Shown: positions 1 through 8,546 of the stretch, one piece after another | Layout of the letters: the number at the start of each line of letters is the position of its first letter | How positions within the stretch are numbered: the first letter of the stretch is position 1 | NCBI GenBank assembly: GCA_937919945.1 | Contig: CALESY010000063.1 | Span: forward strand, 1-41,539 | Direction of reading: 5' to 3' | DNA: 41,539 nucleotides | Origin: an uncultured Chitinophagaceae bacterium | Lineage (GTDB): Bacteria > Bacteroidota > Bacteroidia > Chitinophagales > Chitinophagaceae | Position numbers and translations under genes: made by a program | The notes under the pieces: generated by a model | Databases searched by the model: none | What the model saw: only the letters and a program-made list of their open reading frames with translations | Told to the model about the DNA's origin: nothing

Positions 1-630
1 TATATTTTATGGCATAAAGAAAATGATACTATTGATTTATCACCTTTAGTATCTAGACCTTTTGGTGATTGCACAATAACTACTATTGATTTTGAGCGTA
101 AAAAATTGCCAGTAATTGAAACTGTCAAACCAACTGTTGCAAATGCAATACCGAAAATAGTTGATGACAACAAAGTAATCGAACCACCAGCAACCGTTGA
201 TGACCTGAAAGGAAAAGAAAGCGGACCGGTAAATGCAGTAGGTAGTGAAACGGGCTCAGGACCTGCAACATCAACCAACAGTGGTAGTGGCAACAGTAAC
301 ATAACTGCTACTACAACAAACAATGAGATTGTCACATGGACAGAACAAATGCCTGAGTTTCAAGGCAACCTTGCCGCTTATCTGCAAAAGAACCTACGCT
401 ACCCGGACTTTGCAAAGGAAAATAATATTGAAGGACGCGTGATAATACAATTTGTAGTAAATGAAGATGGCAGTATTGGCAATGCCATCATCAAAAAAGG
501 TATTGGAGGAGGGTGTAATGAAGAAGCCTTGCGAGTTGTAAATACTATGCCTAAATGGAAGCCTGGTATGCAAAACGGCAAGCATGTAAAAGTATATTAT
601 ACGCTACCCATTACCTTCATGTTGGAATAG
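1..630 (+). CDS. TonB C-terminal domain protein (5' end cut by window)
   Basis: The frame is open from base 1 to the TAA at 628-630, so the gene starts outside the window and only its last 209 residues are seen. A Ser/Gly/Thr/Asn-rich low-complexity linker (about bases 160-330) leads into a TonB C-terminal domain. Its marks are the PEFQGN..AYLQKNLRYP segment, the strand GRVIIQFVVNEDGSI, the NEEALRVV helix and a C-terminal PITFML strand. This domain normally contacts the TonB box of outer-membrane receptors and transmits energy from ExbB/ExbD. In Bacteroidota it also occurs in many TonB-like proteins, some with M56-peptidase or other N-terminal regions. The N-terminal part is missing, so a classical TonB cannot be told from a domain-bearing relative. 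The next gene, pdeM, begins 53 bp downstream with no terminator between. Confidence 0.85.
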   Translation, partial: YILWHKENDTIDLSPLVSRPFGDCTITTIDFERKKLPVIETVKPTVANAIPKIVDDNKVIEPPATVDDLKGKESGPVNAVGSETGSGPATSTNSGSGNSNITATTTNNEIVTWTEQMPEFQGNLAAYLQKNLRYPDFAKENNIEGRVIIQFVVNEDGSIGNAIIKKGIGGGCNEEALRVVNTMPKWKPGMQNGKHVKVYYTLPITFMLE

Positions 631-683
631 CTACTACAAAGCTTACGGTCATTACTGCAAGCTTTTGTATTTTGCGCGTCCTG

Positions 684-1325
684 ATGCTCGAAATCAATCT
701 ACAAGGCGAAACCATCTGCCTGCTGCCCGAAAAAGCTATTTATTGGCCTGCACAAAAAGCCATCATCGTAGCAGATATGCATTGGGGTAAAACAGGGCAT
801 TTTCGCAAACATGGTATAGCCGTCCCAGTCAACACACAAATAAATGATGAGATACGCCTGGCAGACATCATAAGGCGGCACGGAGCAGAACACCTCATTA
901 TAGCAGGCGATTTGTTTCATAGTGTACATAATAATGAGGTTGAAAGCTTTAACTATTGGCGTAGCAAACACCCCGATTTACAAATAAGCCTTGTAGTTGG
1001 TAATCATGATATATTAGACAAACAACTGTATGCCAACTGGGGTATTGGGTTGCATACAGATACAATGCACACGCCACCATTTGTCATCAGCCACGATGCT
1101 GTTGATACTACCAATGGTTTTGTACTGCACGGGCATATACACCCCGCAGTAAAAGTGGCACATAATAACAACAGAATGGGCTTGCGCCTGCCTGCATTCT
1201 GTATGGATGCAAACAGAATGATACTACCTGCTTTTGGCGACTTTACCGGCTCTAAACTGCTTGAAATGAACAATTTTCAACATATATATGTAGTGGCAGA
1301 CACAGCGGTAATACAATGGAAATAA
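684..1325 (+). CDS. pdeM: ligase-associated DNA damage response endonuclease PdeM
   Basis: A 213-residue calcineurin-like metallophosphoesterase. The metal-binding motifs appear in family order: DMHWGK (about residue 31), GDLFHS, GNHD and GHIHP, followed by a short C-terminal region. Length and motif spelling match PdeM, which in other bacteria is encoded with a DEXH helicase, an exonuclease and an ATP-dependent DNA ligase and is thought to process DNA during repair. None of those partners is in this window. The frame is open further upstream into the tonB-like gene, but ATG 684 gives the family's usual N-terminus. The protein has no signal peptide and is expected in the cytoplasm. A general metallophosphoesterase is the alternative if only the fold is trusted. 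Confidence 0.85.
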   Translation: MLEINLQGETICLLPEKAIYWPAQKAIIVADMHWGKTGHFRKHGIAVPVNTQINDEIRLADIIRRHGAEHLIIAGDLFHSVHNNEVESFNYWRSKHPDLQISLVVGNHDILDKQLYANWGIGLHTDTMHTPPFVISHDAVDTTNGFVLHGHIHPAVKVAHNNNRMGLRLPAFCMDANRMILPAFGDFTGSKLLEMNNFQHIYVVADTAVIQWK

Positions 1326-1340
1326 ATTAAGCCTTTTTAG

Positions 1341-1348
1341 TAAGTTTG
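1341..1348 (+). promoter_or_regulatory. -7 promoter element for the amino acid dehydrogenase
   Basis: TAAGTTTG followed by CA matches the Bacteroidota housekeeping -7 consensus TAnnTTTG. It lies 19 bp before the ATG at 1368. No clear -33 TTG is seen at the usual distance. Confidence 0.45.
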
Positions 1349-1367
1349 CACCCTAATTTTATAATTC

Positions 1368-2441
1368 ATGCAGCCTTCGGTTTTCGATTTAGTACAACAA
1401 ATGGGGCACGAGCAAGTAGTCTTCTGCCACGACCCTCATTCAGGACTCAATGCAATCATCGCCATACACAATACTACGCTTGGTCCTGCATTGGGCGGTA
1501 CACGTTTATGGAATTACAGCAGCCATCAGGATGCTGTTGTAGATGCCCTCCGCCTGAGCCGTGGTATGACCTACAAAGCTGCAATTAGCGGGCTGAACCT
1601 GGGTGGTGGTAAAGCTGTTATCGTAGGTGATGCTGCAACGGTAAAATCAGAAGGTTTGTGGCGTAGATATGGCAAATTTGTAAACAGCCTGAATGGTAAA
1701 TACATAACTGCCGAAGACGTAAATACGTCTGCACGCGATATGGAATATATATCGCTGGAAACAGAACACGTAACGGGTGTACCAGAGTATATGGGCGGTA
1801 GCGGCGACCCTTCGCCATTCACTGCTTATGGCGTATTCATAGGCATGAAGGCATCTGCCAAAAAACTATGGGGTAACGACAGCCTGAGTGGTAAAAAAGT
1901 ACTGGTACAAGGTGTAGGTCATGTTGGTCAGTATTTGGTAGGGCATCTGATAGAAGAAGGTGCGAAAGTATATATATCAGACATCAACGAAGCGAAAATC
2001 AAAGAAACAGTTGATAAATTCCGAAGTGTAGAAGTAGTAGCGGGCGATAAGATATTTGACTTGGAAATGGACGTGTATGCGCCATGTGCTTTGGGTGCAA
2101 CTGTTAATACAGAAAGCATCGCAAAGATGAAATGTCCCATTATAGCAGGTGCGGCAAATAACCAATTGGCAGACGAAAATGTACACGGCCCGATGCTGGT
2201 GCAAAAAGGTATCATTTATGCGCCTGACTTCCTGATAAATGCAGGTGGTTTAATAAATGTGGGTGCCGAACTGGATGGTTATAACCGCGAGCGTGTAACG
2301 GGCAACGTAGAAAAAATATACGATCGCACGCTTGAAATCTATAAACTGTCTGAAACGGAAAACATCCACGCGCAAGCTGCCGCTATGAAACTGGCAGAAA
2401 AACGCCTGATGGATATTGCCAATGTAAAAGCGAGATTGTAA
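1368..2441 (+). CDS. Glu/Leu/Phe/Val dehydrogenase family protein (leucine dehydrogenase-like)
   Basis: A 357-residue NAD-dependent amino acid dehydrogenase. The N-terminal half carries the substrate and catalytic region with MTYKAAISGLNLGGGKAV, including the conserved lysines. The C-terminal half has a Rossmann fold with GVGHVGQYL and a family-typical APCALGATVN segment. At about 360 residues it matches the short leucine/phenylalanine/valine dehydrogenases rather than glutamate dehydrogenase (about 450). The likely reaction is reversible oxidative deamination of a branched-chain or aromatic amino acid to its 2-oxo acid. Substrate choice cannot be read with confidence. It has its own -7 promoter element upstream and a strong terminator downstream, so it is probably monocistronic. 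Confidence 0.9.
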   Translation: MQPSVFDLVQQMGHEQVVFCHDPHSGLNAIIAIHNTTLGPALGGTRLWNYSSHQDAVVDALRLSRGMTYKAAISGLNLGGGKAVIVGDAATVKSEGLWRRYGKFVNSLNGKYITAEDVNTSARDMEYISLETEHVTGVPEYMGGSGDPSPFTAYGVFIGMKASAKKLWGNDSLSGKKVLVQGVGHVGQYLVGHLIEEGAKVYISDINEAKIKETVDKFRSVEVVAGDKIFDLEMDVYAPCALGATVNTESIAKMKCPIIAGAANNQLADENVHGPMLVQKGIIYAPDFLINAGGLINVGAELDGYNRERVTGNVEKIYDRTLEIYKLSETENIHAQAAAMKLAEKRLMDIANVKARL

Positions 2442-2460
2442 TACAACAGATTTTTATATA

Positions 2461-2492
2461 AATGCCTCTCAAAAGAGAGGCATTTCTTTTTT
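2461..2492 (+). terminator. intrinsic terminator after amino acid dehydrogenase
   Basis: A perfect 10-bp stem (AATGCCTCTC / GAGAGGCATT) with an AAAA loop is followed at once by TCTTTTTTAT. It begins 19 bp after the stop codon. Confidence 0.9.
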
Positions 2493-2499
2493 ATTTTTG
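2492..2499 (+). promoter_or_regulatory. -7 promoter element for purC
   Basis: TATTTTTG followed by CA fits TAnnTTTG. It overlaps the T-tract of the preceding terminator and lies 48 bp before the purC ATG. No convincing -33 element is seen. Confidence 0.35.
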
Positions 2500-2547
2500 C
2501 AGTCTGTCTCAGGGCAGTTTATATAAAGTACAAACACCAATATATCA

Positions 2548-3471
2548 ATGCTTAGCTTACCACACCAAACCAATTTTTACAAAGGAAAAGTACGCGATGT
2601 TTATACCATTGCCGATACATACTTAGTTATGCAGGTAAGCGACCGCATTTCTGCATTCGATGTAGTACTACCCCGCCCTATTCCATACAAAGGACAAGTA
2701 CTGAACCAAATAGCAGCACAGTTTCTGCAAGCTACCAGAGACATTGTACCTAACTGGATGATTAGCGCTCCTTTGCCTAACATTACGATAGGTTATAAAT
2801 GCGAAACCTATCCTGTAGAAATGGTAGTACGTGGCTACCTGACAGGTCATGCATGGCGCACATACAAAAGCGGTGGACGCATACTATGCGGCGTTGCACT
2901 GCCGGATGGCATGAAAGAAAATGAACGCTTCCCTACCCCCATCATTACACCCACAACCAAAGCACATGAGGGGCATGATGAAGATATATCGCGCGAAGAA
3001 ATCATAAGCCGCGGGTTGGTAACAAAAGAAGAATACGAACAACTTGAAAAATACACTCTAGCACTCTACCAACGCGGACAGGAAATAGCTAAAGAACGGG
3101 GATTGATATTGGTAGATACGAAATATGAATTTGGTAAACGTGATGGTGTTATACACCTGATAGACGAAATACATACCCCCGATTCATCTCGCTACTTCTA
3201 CCTTGAAGGTTATGAGGAAAGGCAAGCAAATAATGAAGCACAAAAACAGCTATCCAAAGAGTTTGTACGTGAGTGGTTGATGGCAAATGGCTTTCAGGGC
3301 AAAGACGGGCAACAAGTACCCGAAATGACTGATGAAGTCGTTAAAAATATATCTGCCCGTTACATAGAGCTATATGAAAATGTTACAGGCAAACAATTTG
3401 TTAAAGAAGATGTTAGTGATACAGATATAGTGATAAGGATTGAAGAGGAGTTGAAGAAGTTGGGAGTTTAA
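2548..3471 (+). CDS. purC: phosphoribosylaminoimidazole-succinocarboxamide synthase
   Basis: SAICAR synthetase, 307 residues, catalysing ATP-dependent addition of aspartate to CAIR in purine synthesis. The N-terminus FYKGKVRDVY with DRISAFDV, followed by PVEMVVRGYLTGHAW and a DTKYEFG segment, is diagnostic. The length corresponds to the long (about 300 residue) form common in Bacteroidota and yeast rather than the about 240-residue E. coli form. The late insertions are intact. hutU starts 35 bp downstream without a terminator, so co-transcription is likely although the pathways are unrelated. No other pur gene is in the window. Confidence 0.96.
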   Translation: MLSLPHQTNFYKGKVRDVYTIADTYLVMQVSDRISAFDVVLPRPIPYKGQVLNQIAAQFLQATRDIVPNWMISAPLPNITIGYKCETYPVEMVVRGYLTGHAWRTYKSGGRILCGVALPDGMKENERFPTPIITPTTKAHEGHDEDISREEIISRGLVTKEEYEQLEKYTLALYQRGQEIAKERGLILVDTKYEFGKRDGVIHLIDEIHTPDSSRYFYLEGYEERQANNEAQKQLSKEFVREWLMANGFQGKDGQQVPEMTDEVVKNISARYIELYENVTGKQFVKEDVSDTDIVIRIEEELKKLGV

Positions 3472-3506
3472 CCAATCTACTTTTTTTGAATTTTGAATTA
3501 AAGAAT

Positions 3507-5159
3507 ATGTCAACAACACATAGAATAATACGCGCCCCGAAAGGCAACCAACTGAACTGTAAAAACTGGATAAGTGAAGCAGCCTACCGTATGCTGCAAA
3601 ACAATCTGGACCCGGAAGTAGCGGAACGCCCGGAAGATTTGGTAGTATATGGTGGTATAGGCAAGGCGGCTCGCAACTGGGAAAGCTTTGATAAAATATT
3701 GGAATTGCTGAAAGGGCTGAACGAAGATGAAACTCTGTTGGTACAGTCAGGCAAACCTGTTGGTGTATTACGCTCTCATAAAGACGCACCACGCGTTATC
3801 ATTGCCAATTCAAACCTTGTAGGCCGCTGGGCAACTTGGGAGCACTTCCGCGAACTGGAAGGCAAAGGATTGATGATGTACGGGCAGATGACAGCCGGTA
3901 GCTGGATATATATAGGCTCACAAGGCATTGTACAAGGTACATACGAAACATACCTGTCGCTGGCGAATATGCACTATGGCGGTACACTGAAAGGCACACT
4001 GAATGTAACAGCTGGGCTTGGTGGTATGGGTGGCGCGCAGCCATTAGCTATCACTATGAATGAGGGTGTATGCCTCGCTGCAGAAGTAGAAGAATGGCGT
4101 ATGCAAAAGCGTGTAGAAACCCGCTACCTTGATAAATACACACATAACATAGACGAGGCTATTGATTGGGCAGTAGCTGCTAAAAACAATAAGCAAGCAG
4201 TATCAATAGGCGTATGTTGTAACGTTGTCGACCTGCTGCAACGCCTTATAGACCGTAACATTACACCTGACACGCTAACTGACCAGACTTCAGCACATGA
4301 CGAATTGATTGGTTATTTCCCCGAAGGAATGAGTGTGGAGGAAGCCAATACTTTACGTACCGCTAATCCGGAAGAATACATATCACATTCGCTCGATACA
4401 ATGGCACATCACGTACGTTTGATGTTGGAATTGCAAAAGCGTGGTGCTATCACTTTTGATTACGGCAATAATCTTCGCGGACAAGCACACGACAAGCGTG
4501 GTGTGCAAGATGCGTTTAACTTCCCTGGCTTTGTGCCAGCTTACATACGCCCATTGTTTTGCGAAGGTAAAGGGCCTTTCCGTTGGGTAGCGTTGAGTGG
4601 CGATCCTGAAGATATTTATACCACAGATAAAGCATTGATGGAGCTCTTCCCTGAAAACAAAGGGTTGCAACGTTGGCTTACGATGGCAAAAGATAAAATT
4701 GCATTTCAGGGACTGCCGGCTCGTATCTGCTGGCTGGGTATGGGCGAACGTGAAAAAGCGGGTCTGTTATTCAATGAACTGGTACGCACGGGTAAAGTAA
4801 AAGCACCTATTGTAATTGGTCGCGACCATCTTGACTGTGGCTCTGTAGCATCTCCCAATCGTGAAACGGAAGCAATGAAAGACGGCAGCGATGCGGTGGC
4901 AGATTGGCCTATACTGAATGCGTTAATTAATACGGCAGGTGGTGCAAGCTGGGTATCTTTCCACCATGGTGGTGGTGTAGGCATGGGCTATTCGCTGCAT
5001 GCAGGTATGGTGATAGTGGCAGATGGCACACAGGATGCAGAAGAACGTTTGCGTCGTGTATTGCACAACGACCCGGCTATGGGTGTATTGCGCCATACTG
5101 ATGCTGGCTATGAATTGGCCGATGAAAACGCCAAAAAGTTTGGCCTTGACATTTGGTAA
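3507..5159 (+). CDS. hutU: urocanate hydratase
   Basis: Urocanase, 550 residues from ATG 3507, converting urocanate to imidazolone propionate in histidine degradation. The NAD-binding glycine-rich stretch GLGGMGGAQPLA and the active-site signature FQGLPARICW (about residues 400-409, with the catalytic cysteine near 408) are intact. The C-terminal GDHLD-like (here GRDHLDCGS) and SFHHGGGVGMG motifs are also present. A TTG 21 bp upstream would add seven residues, but ATG 3507 fits the family. Histidase (hutH), imidazolonepropionase (hutI) and a formimidoylglutamate enzyme are absent from the window, so the hut pathway, if present, is scattered. A terminator follows. Confidence 0.97.
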   Translation: MSTTHRIIRAPKGNQLNCKNWISEAAYRMLQNNLDPEVAERPEDLVVYGGIGKAARNWESFDKILELLKGLNEDETLLVQSGKPVGVLRSHKDAPRVIIANSNLVGRWATWEHFRELEGKGLMMYGQMTAGSWIYIGSQGIVQGTYETYLSLANMHYGGTLKGTLNVTAGLGGMGGAQPLAITMNEGVCLAAEVEEWRMQKRVETRYLDKYTHNIDEAIDWAVAAKNNKQAVSIGVCCNVVDLLQRLIDRNITPDTLTDQTSAHDELIGYFPEGMSVEEANTLRTANPEEYISHSLDTMAHHVRLMLELQKRGAITFDYGNNLRGQAHDKRGVQDAFNFPGFVPAYIRPLFCEGKGPFRWVALSGDPEDIYTTDKALMELFPENKGLQRWLTMAKDKIAFQGLPARICWLGMGEREKAGLLFNELVRTGKVKAPIVIGRDHLDCGSVASPNRETEAMKDGSDAVADWPILNALINTAGGASWVSFHHGGGVGMGYSLHAGMVIVADGTQDAEERLRRVLHNDPAMGVLRHTDAGYELADENAKKFGLDIW

Positions 5160-5183
5160 TGCAGTTTTTATTATAATCAGTAT

Positions 5184-5220
5184 AACCGTAGTAGTTACAT
5201 TACCGCTACGGTTTTTTATT
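5184..5220 (+). terminator. intrinsic terminator after hutU
   Basis: An 8-bp stem AACCGTAG / CTACGGTT (5184-5191 and 5206-5213) with a 14-nt loop is followed by TTTTATT. It ends about 25 bp before ispF. Confidence 0.75.
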
Positions 5221-5230
5221 TGAGCTTCGC

Positions 5231-5238
5231 TATATTTG
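5231..5238 (+). promoter_or_regulatory. possible -7 element for ispF
   Basis: TATATTTG matches TAnnTTTG and stands only 4 bp before the ispF ATG. If it is used, the transcript would be leaderless or nearly so. No -33 TTG lies at the usual spacing, so this is weak. Confidence 0.3.
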
Positions 5239-5242
5239 AAGT

Positions 5243-5719
5243 ATGTACAGAATAGGACAAGGCATAGATTTTCATCAACTGGCAGAGGGGCGGGAGTTAT
5301 GGTTAGGTGGTGTATTAATACCACATACCAAAGGTGCTGTAGGACACTCTGATGCAGACGTGCTGTTGCATGCCATCTGCGATGCCATGCTAGGTGCTTT
5401 GGCTTTAGGCGACATAGGCAAACACTTCCCTGATACCGACAACAAATACAAGGGTATAGATAGTAAGATACTCCTGAAACACTGCTACGAACTGATACAG
5501 GCGAAAGGATATACACTCGTAAACATAGATAGTACCCTCTTGCTGCAAGCCCCTAAGATAAAACCATACGTAGAGCAGATGCAGCAAGCCATTGCTAACA
5601 TAACAGGGCTTTCTATTGATGATGTTTCCATCAAAGCCACTACCACTGAGCACCTTAGCTTTATAGGCCGCGAAGAAGGTGTTGTGGCTACGGCCAATGT
5701 ATTGTTGCAGAAAATGTGA
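5243..5719 (+). CDS. ispF: 2-C-methyl-D-erythritol 2,4-cyclodiphosphate synthase
   Basis: IspF of the MEP isoprenoid pathway, 158 residues, the normal length. Zinc ligands are visible as D9 and H11 in GIDFHQL and H43 in the HSDADVLLH block. DIGKHFPDTD and the C-terminal substrate motif KATTTEHLSFIGREEG are intact. The enzyme cyclises CDP-ME 2-phosphate to MEcPP, releasing CMP. No other MEP gene is in the window. The gene sits between two hairpins (one upstream, one downstream) and so is probably transcribed alone. Confidence 0.97.
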   Translation: MYRIGQGIDFHQLAEGRELWLGGVLIPHTKGAVGHSDADVLLHAICDAMLGALALGDIGKHFPDTDNKYKGIDSKILLKHCYELIQAKGYTLVNIDSTLLLQAPKIKPYVEQMQQAIANITGLSIDDVSIKATTTEHLSFIGREEGVVATANVLLQKM

Positions 5720-5768
5720 TTTAATAAAGAATTAAGTCTACAAAACCATTGTGAGGCTTGACTTCTAC

Positions 5769-5820
5769 AAGGTTATCTATTATATTTAGTAAATATCAAA
5801 TAGATAACCTTATTTAATTT
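5769..5820 (+). terminator. long hairpin between ispF and SDR gene
   Basis: Perfect 13-bp arms (AAGGTTATCTATT at 5769-5781 and AATAGATAACCTT at 5799-5811) enclose a second nested 6-bp stem (ATATTT / AAATAT). The only interruption is a CA bulge. The T-rich run ATTTAATTT follows. It may terminate ispF. Its AT-rich make-up and position 19 bp before the next ATG also allow a role in the SDR leader. Confidence 0.55.
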
Positions 5821-5829
5821 CTGTACGGT

Positions 5830-6576
5830 ATGGATACAAATAAAAAATACGTCGCGCTGGTAACGGGTGGTACAGGTGGCCTCGGCACTGCTATCTGCAA
5901 GCGTTTGGCAAATGATGGCTTTCACGTAGTAGCCAATTACAGCAACAAAGAAAAAGCCTTGAAGTGGCAGGAGAAAATGCAAGCCGATGGCTACAACATA
6001 GACATGTATCAGGCCGATGTGTGCGACTATGAAGCTGTGGGCAATATGGTGCAACATATAGAAAGTGAGATAGGCCCAATTGATGCTTTGGTAAACAACG
6101 CCGGTATAACGCGCGACGGACAGTTTCGTAAAATGACACCCGAACACTGGGATGCGGTACTGAAAACAAATCTGTATAGCGTATTTAATTGTACACGACA
6201 TGTTATCAACCAGATGATAGAACGCAACTACGGCCGTATCATCAACATATCATCTGTAAATGGTCAGCGTGGCCAGTTCGGTCAAGCCAACTACTCGGCA
6301 GCCAAAGCAGGTATGCATGGCTTCACCAAAACACTGGCAATGGAAGTAGCAAAAAAGGGAATCACGGTCAATACTATTTCACCGGGCTACATTGCTACCG
6401 ATATGGTAATGGCAGTACCCGAAGAACACCGTAACAAAATCATTGCCGAAATACCCGTAGGTCGTATGGGTGGTACGGAAGAAATAGCACATCTGGTTTC
6501 TTTCCTCGCTTCAAAAGACACCAGCTTCATAACAGGTGCCAACTATGCTATCAACGGCGGACAACACGTGTACTAA
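5830..6576 (+). CDS. SDR family oxidoreductase, acetoacetyl-CoA reductase-like
   Basis: A 248-residue classical short-chain dehydrogenase. It has the TGGTGGLG dinucleotide motif at the N-terminus, NNAG, the catalytic serine in INISSVNG, the YSAAK catalytic Tyr/Lys and a C-terminal NGG. The segments NAGITRDGQFRKM, SVNGQRGQFGQ and NYSAAKAGMHGFTK closely follow PhaB-type acetoacetyl-CoA reductases, which make 3-hydroxybutyryl-CoA with NADPH. FabG (3-oxoacyl-ACP reductase) is the main alternative. No phaA or phaC lies nearby to settle this. A strong terminator follows. Confidence 0.88.
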   Translation: MDTNKKYVALVTGGTGGLGTAICKRLANDGFHVVANYSNKEKALKWQEKMQADGYNIDMYQADVCDYEAVGNMVQHIESEIGPIDALVNNAGITRDGQFRKMTPEHWDAVLKTNLYSVFNCTRHVINQMIERNYGRIINISSVNGQRGQFGQANYSAAKAGMHGFTKTLAMEVAKKGITVNTISPGYIATDMVMAVPEEHRNKIIAEIPVGRMGGTEEIAHLVSFLASKDTSFITGANYAINGGQHVY

Positions 6577-6600
6577 ATACTTTATGTCAATAATATGCTT

Positions 6601-6636
6601 GAAAAGTGCCTGTTGCAGGCACTTTTCCTGTTTTAA
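6601..6636 (+). terminator. intrinsic terminator after SDR gene
   Basis: A perfect 12-bp stem (GAAAAGTGCCTG / CAGGCACTTTTC) with a TTG loop lies 24 bp after the stop and is followed by CTGTTTTAA. Confidence 0.85.
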
Positions 6637-6676
6637 AACAGTTTGTAATAAATCCTCAAATCACAAATACTTGGCG

Positions 6677-6684
6677 TACATTTG
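6677..6684 (+). promoter_or_regulatory. -7 promoter element for lepA
   Basis: TACATTTG followed by CACC, the same element and extension as before the dehydrogenase at 1368, lies 18 bp before the lepA ATG. Confidence 0.45.
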
Positions 6685-6702
6685 CACCTCGTTTTCGGAA
6701 GC

Positions 6703-8499
6703 ATGGAACACATTAGGAATTTCTGTATAATAGCCCATATTGACCACGGCAAAAGCACCTTGGCAGACAGGTTGCTGGAGTTTACCAAAACCATATCTGA
6801 CCGAGATATGCAAGCACAGGTGTTGGACGATATGGACCTTGAGCGTGAGAAAGGCATCACAATCAAGAGCCATGCTATACAAATGGATTATGAGTATAAA
6901 GGCAAAAAATACGTACTGAACCTGATTGATACCCCCGGTCACGTTGACTTTTCATACGAAGTATCTCGCGCTTTAGCTGCATGTGAAGGTGCACTACTGC
7001 TGGTAGATGCATCGCAAGGCATACAGGCGCAGACTATCTCTAACCTATATCTGGCTCTAGAAAACGATCTTGAAATCATCCCTGTCATCAATAAGATAGA
7101 CATGGAAGGTGCTATGATACCTGAAGTAACTGACCAAATTGTTGACCTGATAGGCTGCAAACCCGAAGACATCATTTTGGCAAGTGGTAAGAGCGGCATA
7201 GGGATAGAAGATATCATGGCAGCTATTGTAGAACGCATCCCAGCCCCGAAAGGAGACCCCACCGCTCCATTGCAGGCTTTGATATTCGATAGCGTATTTA
7301 ACTCTTTTCGTGGCATTATAGCTTACTATCGCATTAAGAATGGCAGCATTAAAAAAGGTGAAAAAGTAAAATTCGTACATACAGATAATGAGTACTTTGC
7401 TGATGAAGTGGGTGTACTCAAATTAGGTTTGGCACCTAAGCAAGAGGTTAAGACCGGTGATGTAGGTTACATCATCACAGGTATAAAAAATGCAAAAGAT
7501 GTAAAAGTTGGTGATACTATTACGTCATCCGCCAACCCTACACAGGAAGTGGTAAAAGGCTTTGAAGAAGTAAAGCCGATGGTATTCGCAGGTATCTTCC
7601 CCGTAGAAACGGATGATTTTGAAGAATTGCGTGACTGTATGGAAAAACTACAGTTGAACGATGCATCACTGACGTTTGAGCCAGAAACATCACAGGCACT
7701 TGGTTTTGGTTTCCGTTGCGGCTTCCTTGGTATGCTGCACATGGAGATTATTCAGGAACGTTTAGAGCGTGAGTTCAACCAAACGGTTATCACTACCGTA
7801 CCCAACGTTAGCTTCAAAGCATATACAACACGCGAGCCGGATGTTGCCATCGTAGTAAACAACCCTACAGAGATGCCCGACCCAAGCCGCACCGAAAGGA
7901 TTGAAGAGCCTTTTATACGTGCACAAATCATCACCCTACCCGACTATATTGGCAATATTATGAGCCTGTGCCTCGGCAAGCGTGGTATACTCATCAACCA
8001 ACATTACCTGACACCTACACGTGTAGAGTTGATATTTGAATTGCCATTGGCAGAAATTGTATTCGACTTTTACGATAAACTGAAATCATCTACACGTGGT
8101 TATGCTTCGTTCGATTATCAACCACTTGACTATCGTGAAAGTGACATCATAAAAATGGATATACTGCTGAATGGTGATAAGGTAGATGCCCTAAGTGCAT
8201 TGATACATCGTAGCCGTGCGCAAGACTTTGGACGTAAACTGTGTGCCAAACTGAAAGAGCTATTACCACGCCAGCAATTTATGATAGCCATACAGGCAGC
8301 AGTAGGTGCTAAGATAATAGCCAGAGAAACCATCTCTGCCATGCGCAAAGACGTTACTGCCAAATGTTATGGGGGCGACATAAGCCGCAAACGCAAGCTG
8401 TTGGAAAAACAGAAAGAGGGTAAAAAGCGTATGCGCCAGATAGGTAGTGTAGATATACCGCAAGAAGCATTTTTAGCGGTACTGAAACTGGATGAATAA
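6703..8499 (+). CDS. lepA: elongation factor 4 (LepA)
   Basis: Translational GTPase LepA/EF-4, 598 residues from ATG 6703, the normal length. G motifs are IAHIDHGKSTL (P-loop), DTPGHVDF and NKID. The switch I region holds EREKGITIKSH. The C-terminal half contains the LepA-specific FGFRCGFLGMLHMEII block and a C-terminal domain ending with Lys/Arg-rich RKRKLLEKQKEGKKRM. A TTG 21 bp upstream extends the frame but falls inside the -7 promoter element, so ATG 6703 is preferred. The protein acts on the ribosome, promoting back-translocation or aiding initiation and assembly under stress. Confidence 0.97.
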   Translation: MEHIRNFCIIAHIDHGKSTLADRLLEFTKTISDRDMQAQVLDDMDLEREKGITIKSHAIQMDYEYKGKKYVLNLIDTPGHVDFSYEVSRALAACEGALLLVDASQGIQAQTISNLYLALENDLEIIPVINKIDMEGAMIPEVTDQIVDLIGCKPEDIILASGKSGIGIEDIMAAIVERIPAPKGDPTAPLQALIFDSVFNSFRGIIAYYRIKNGSIKKGEKVKFVHTDNEYFADEVGVLKLGLAPKQEVKTGDVGYIITGIKNAKDVKVGDTITSSANPTQEVVKGFEEVKPMVFAGIFPVETDDFEELRDCMEKLQLNDASLTFEPETSQALGFGFRCGFLGMLHMEIIQERLEREFNQTVITTVPNVSFKAYTTREPDVAIVVNNPTEMPDPSRTERIEEPFIRAQIITLPDYIGNIMSLCLGKRGILINQHYLTPTRVELIFELPLAEIVFDFYDKLKSSTRGYASFDYQPLDYRESDIIKMDILLNGDKVDALSALIHRSRAQDFGRKLCAKLKELLPRQQFMIAIQAAVGAKIIARETISAMRKDVTAKCYGGDISRKRKLLEKQKEGKKRMRQIGSVDIPQEAFLAVLKLDE

Positions 8500-8500
8500 A

Positions 8501-8536
8501 AAAATAAGCGCGTTAATCAACGCGCTTATTTTTTCA
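8501..8536. terminator. bidirectional terminator between lepA and the T9SS protein gene
   Basis: A perfect 14-bp stem AAAATAAGCGCGTT / AACGCGCTTATTTT (8501-8514 and 8519-8532) with an AATC loop has T runs at both exits. It serves the two convergent genes. Confidence 0.92.
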
Positions 8537-8546
8537 ATCAATACTA

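Noticed and set aside
4923..5516. 197-codon minus-strand frame opposite hutU and ispF
   Set aside because: It overlaps two firmly identified genes antisense, crosses their terminator and shows no recognisable domain.
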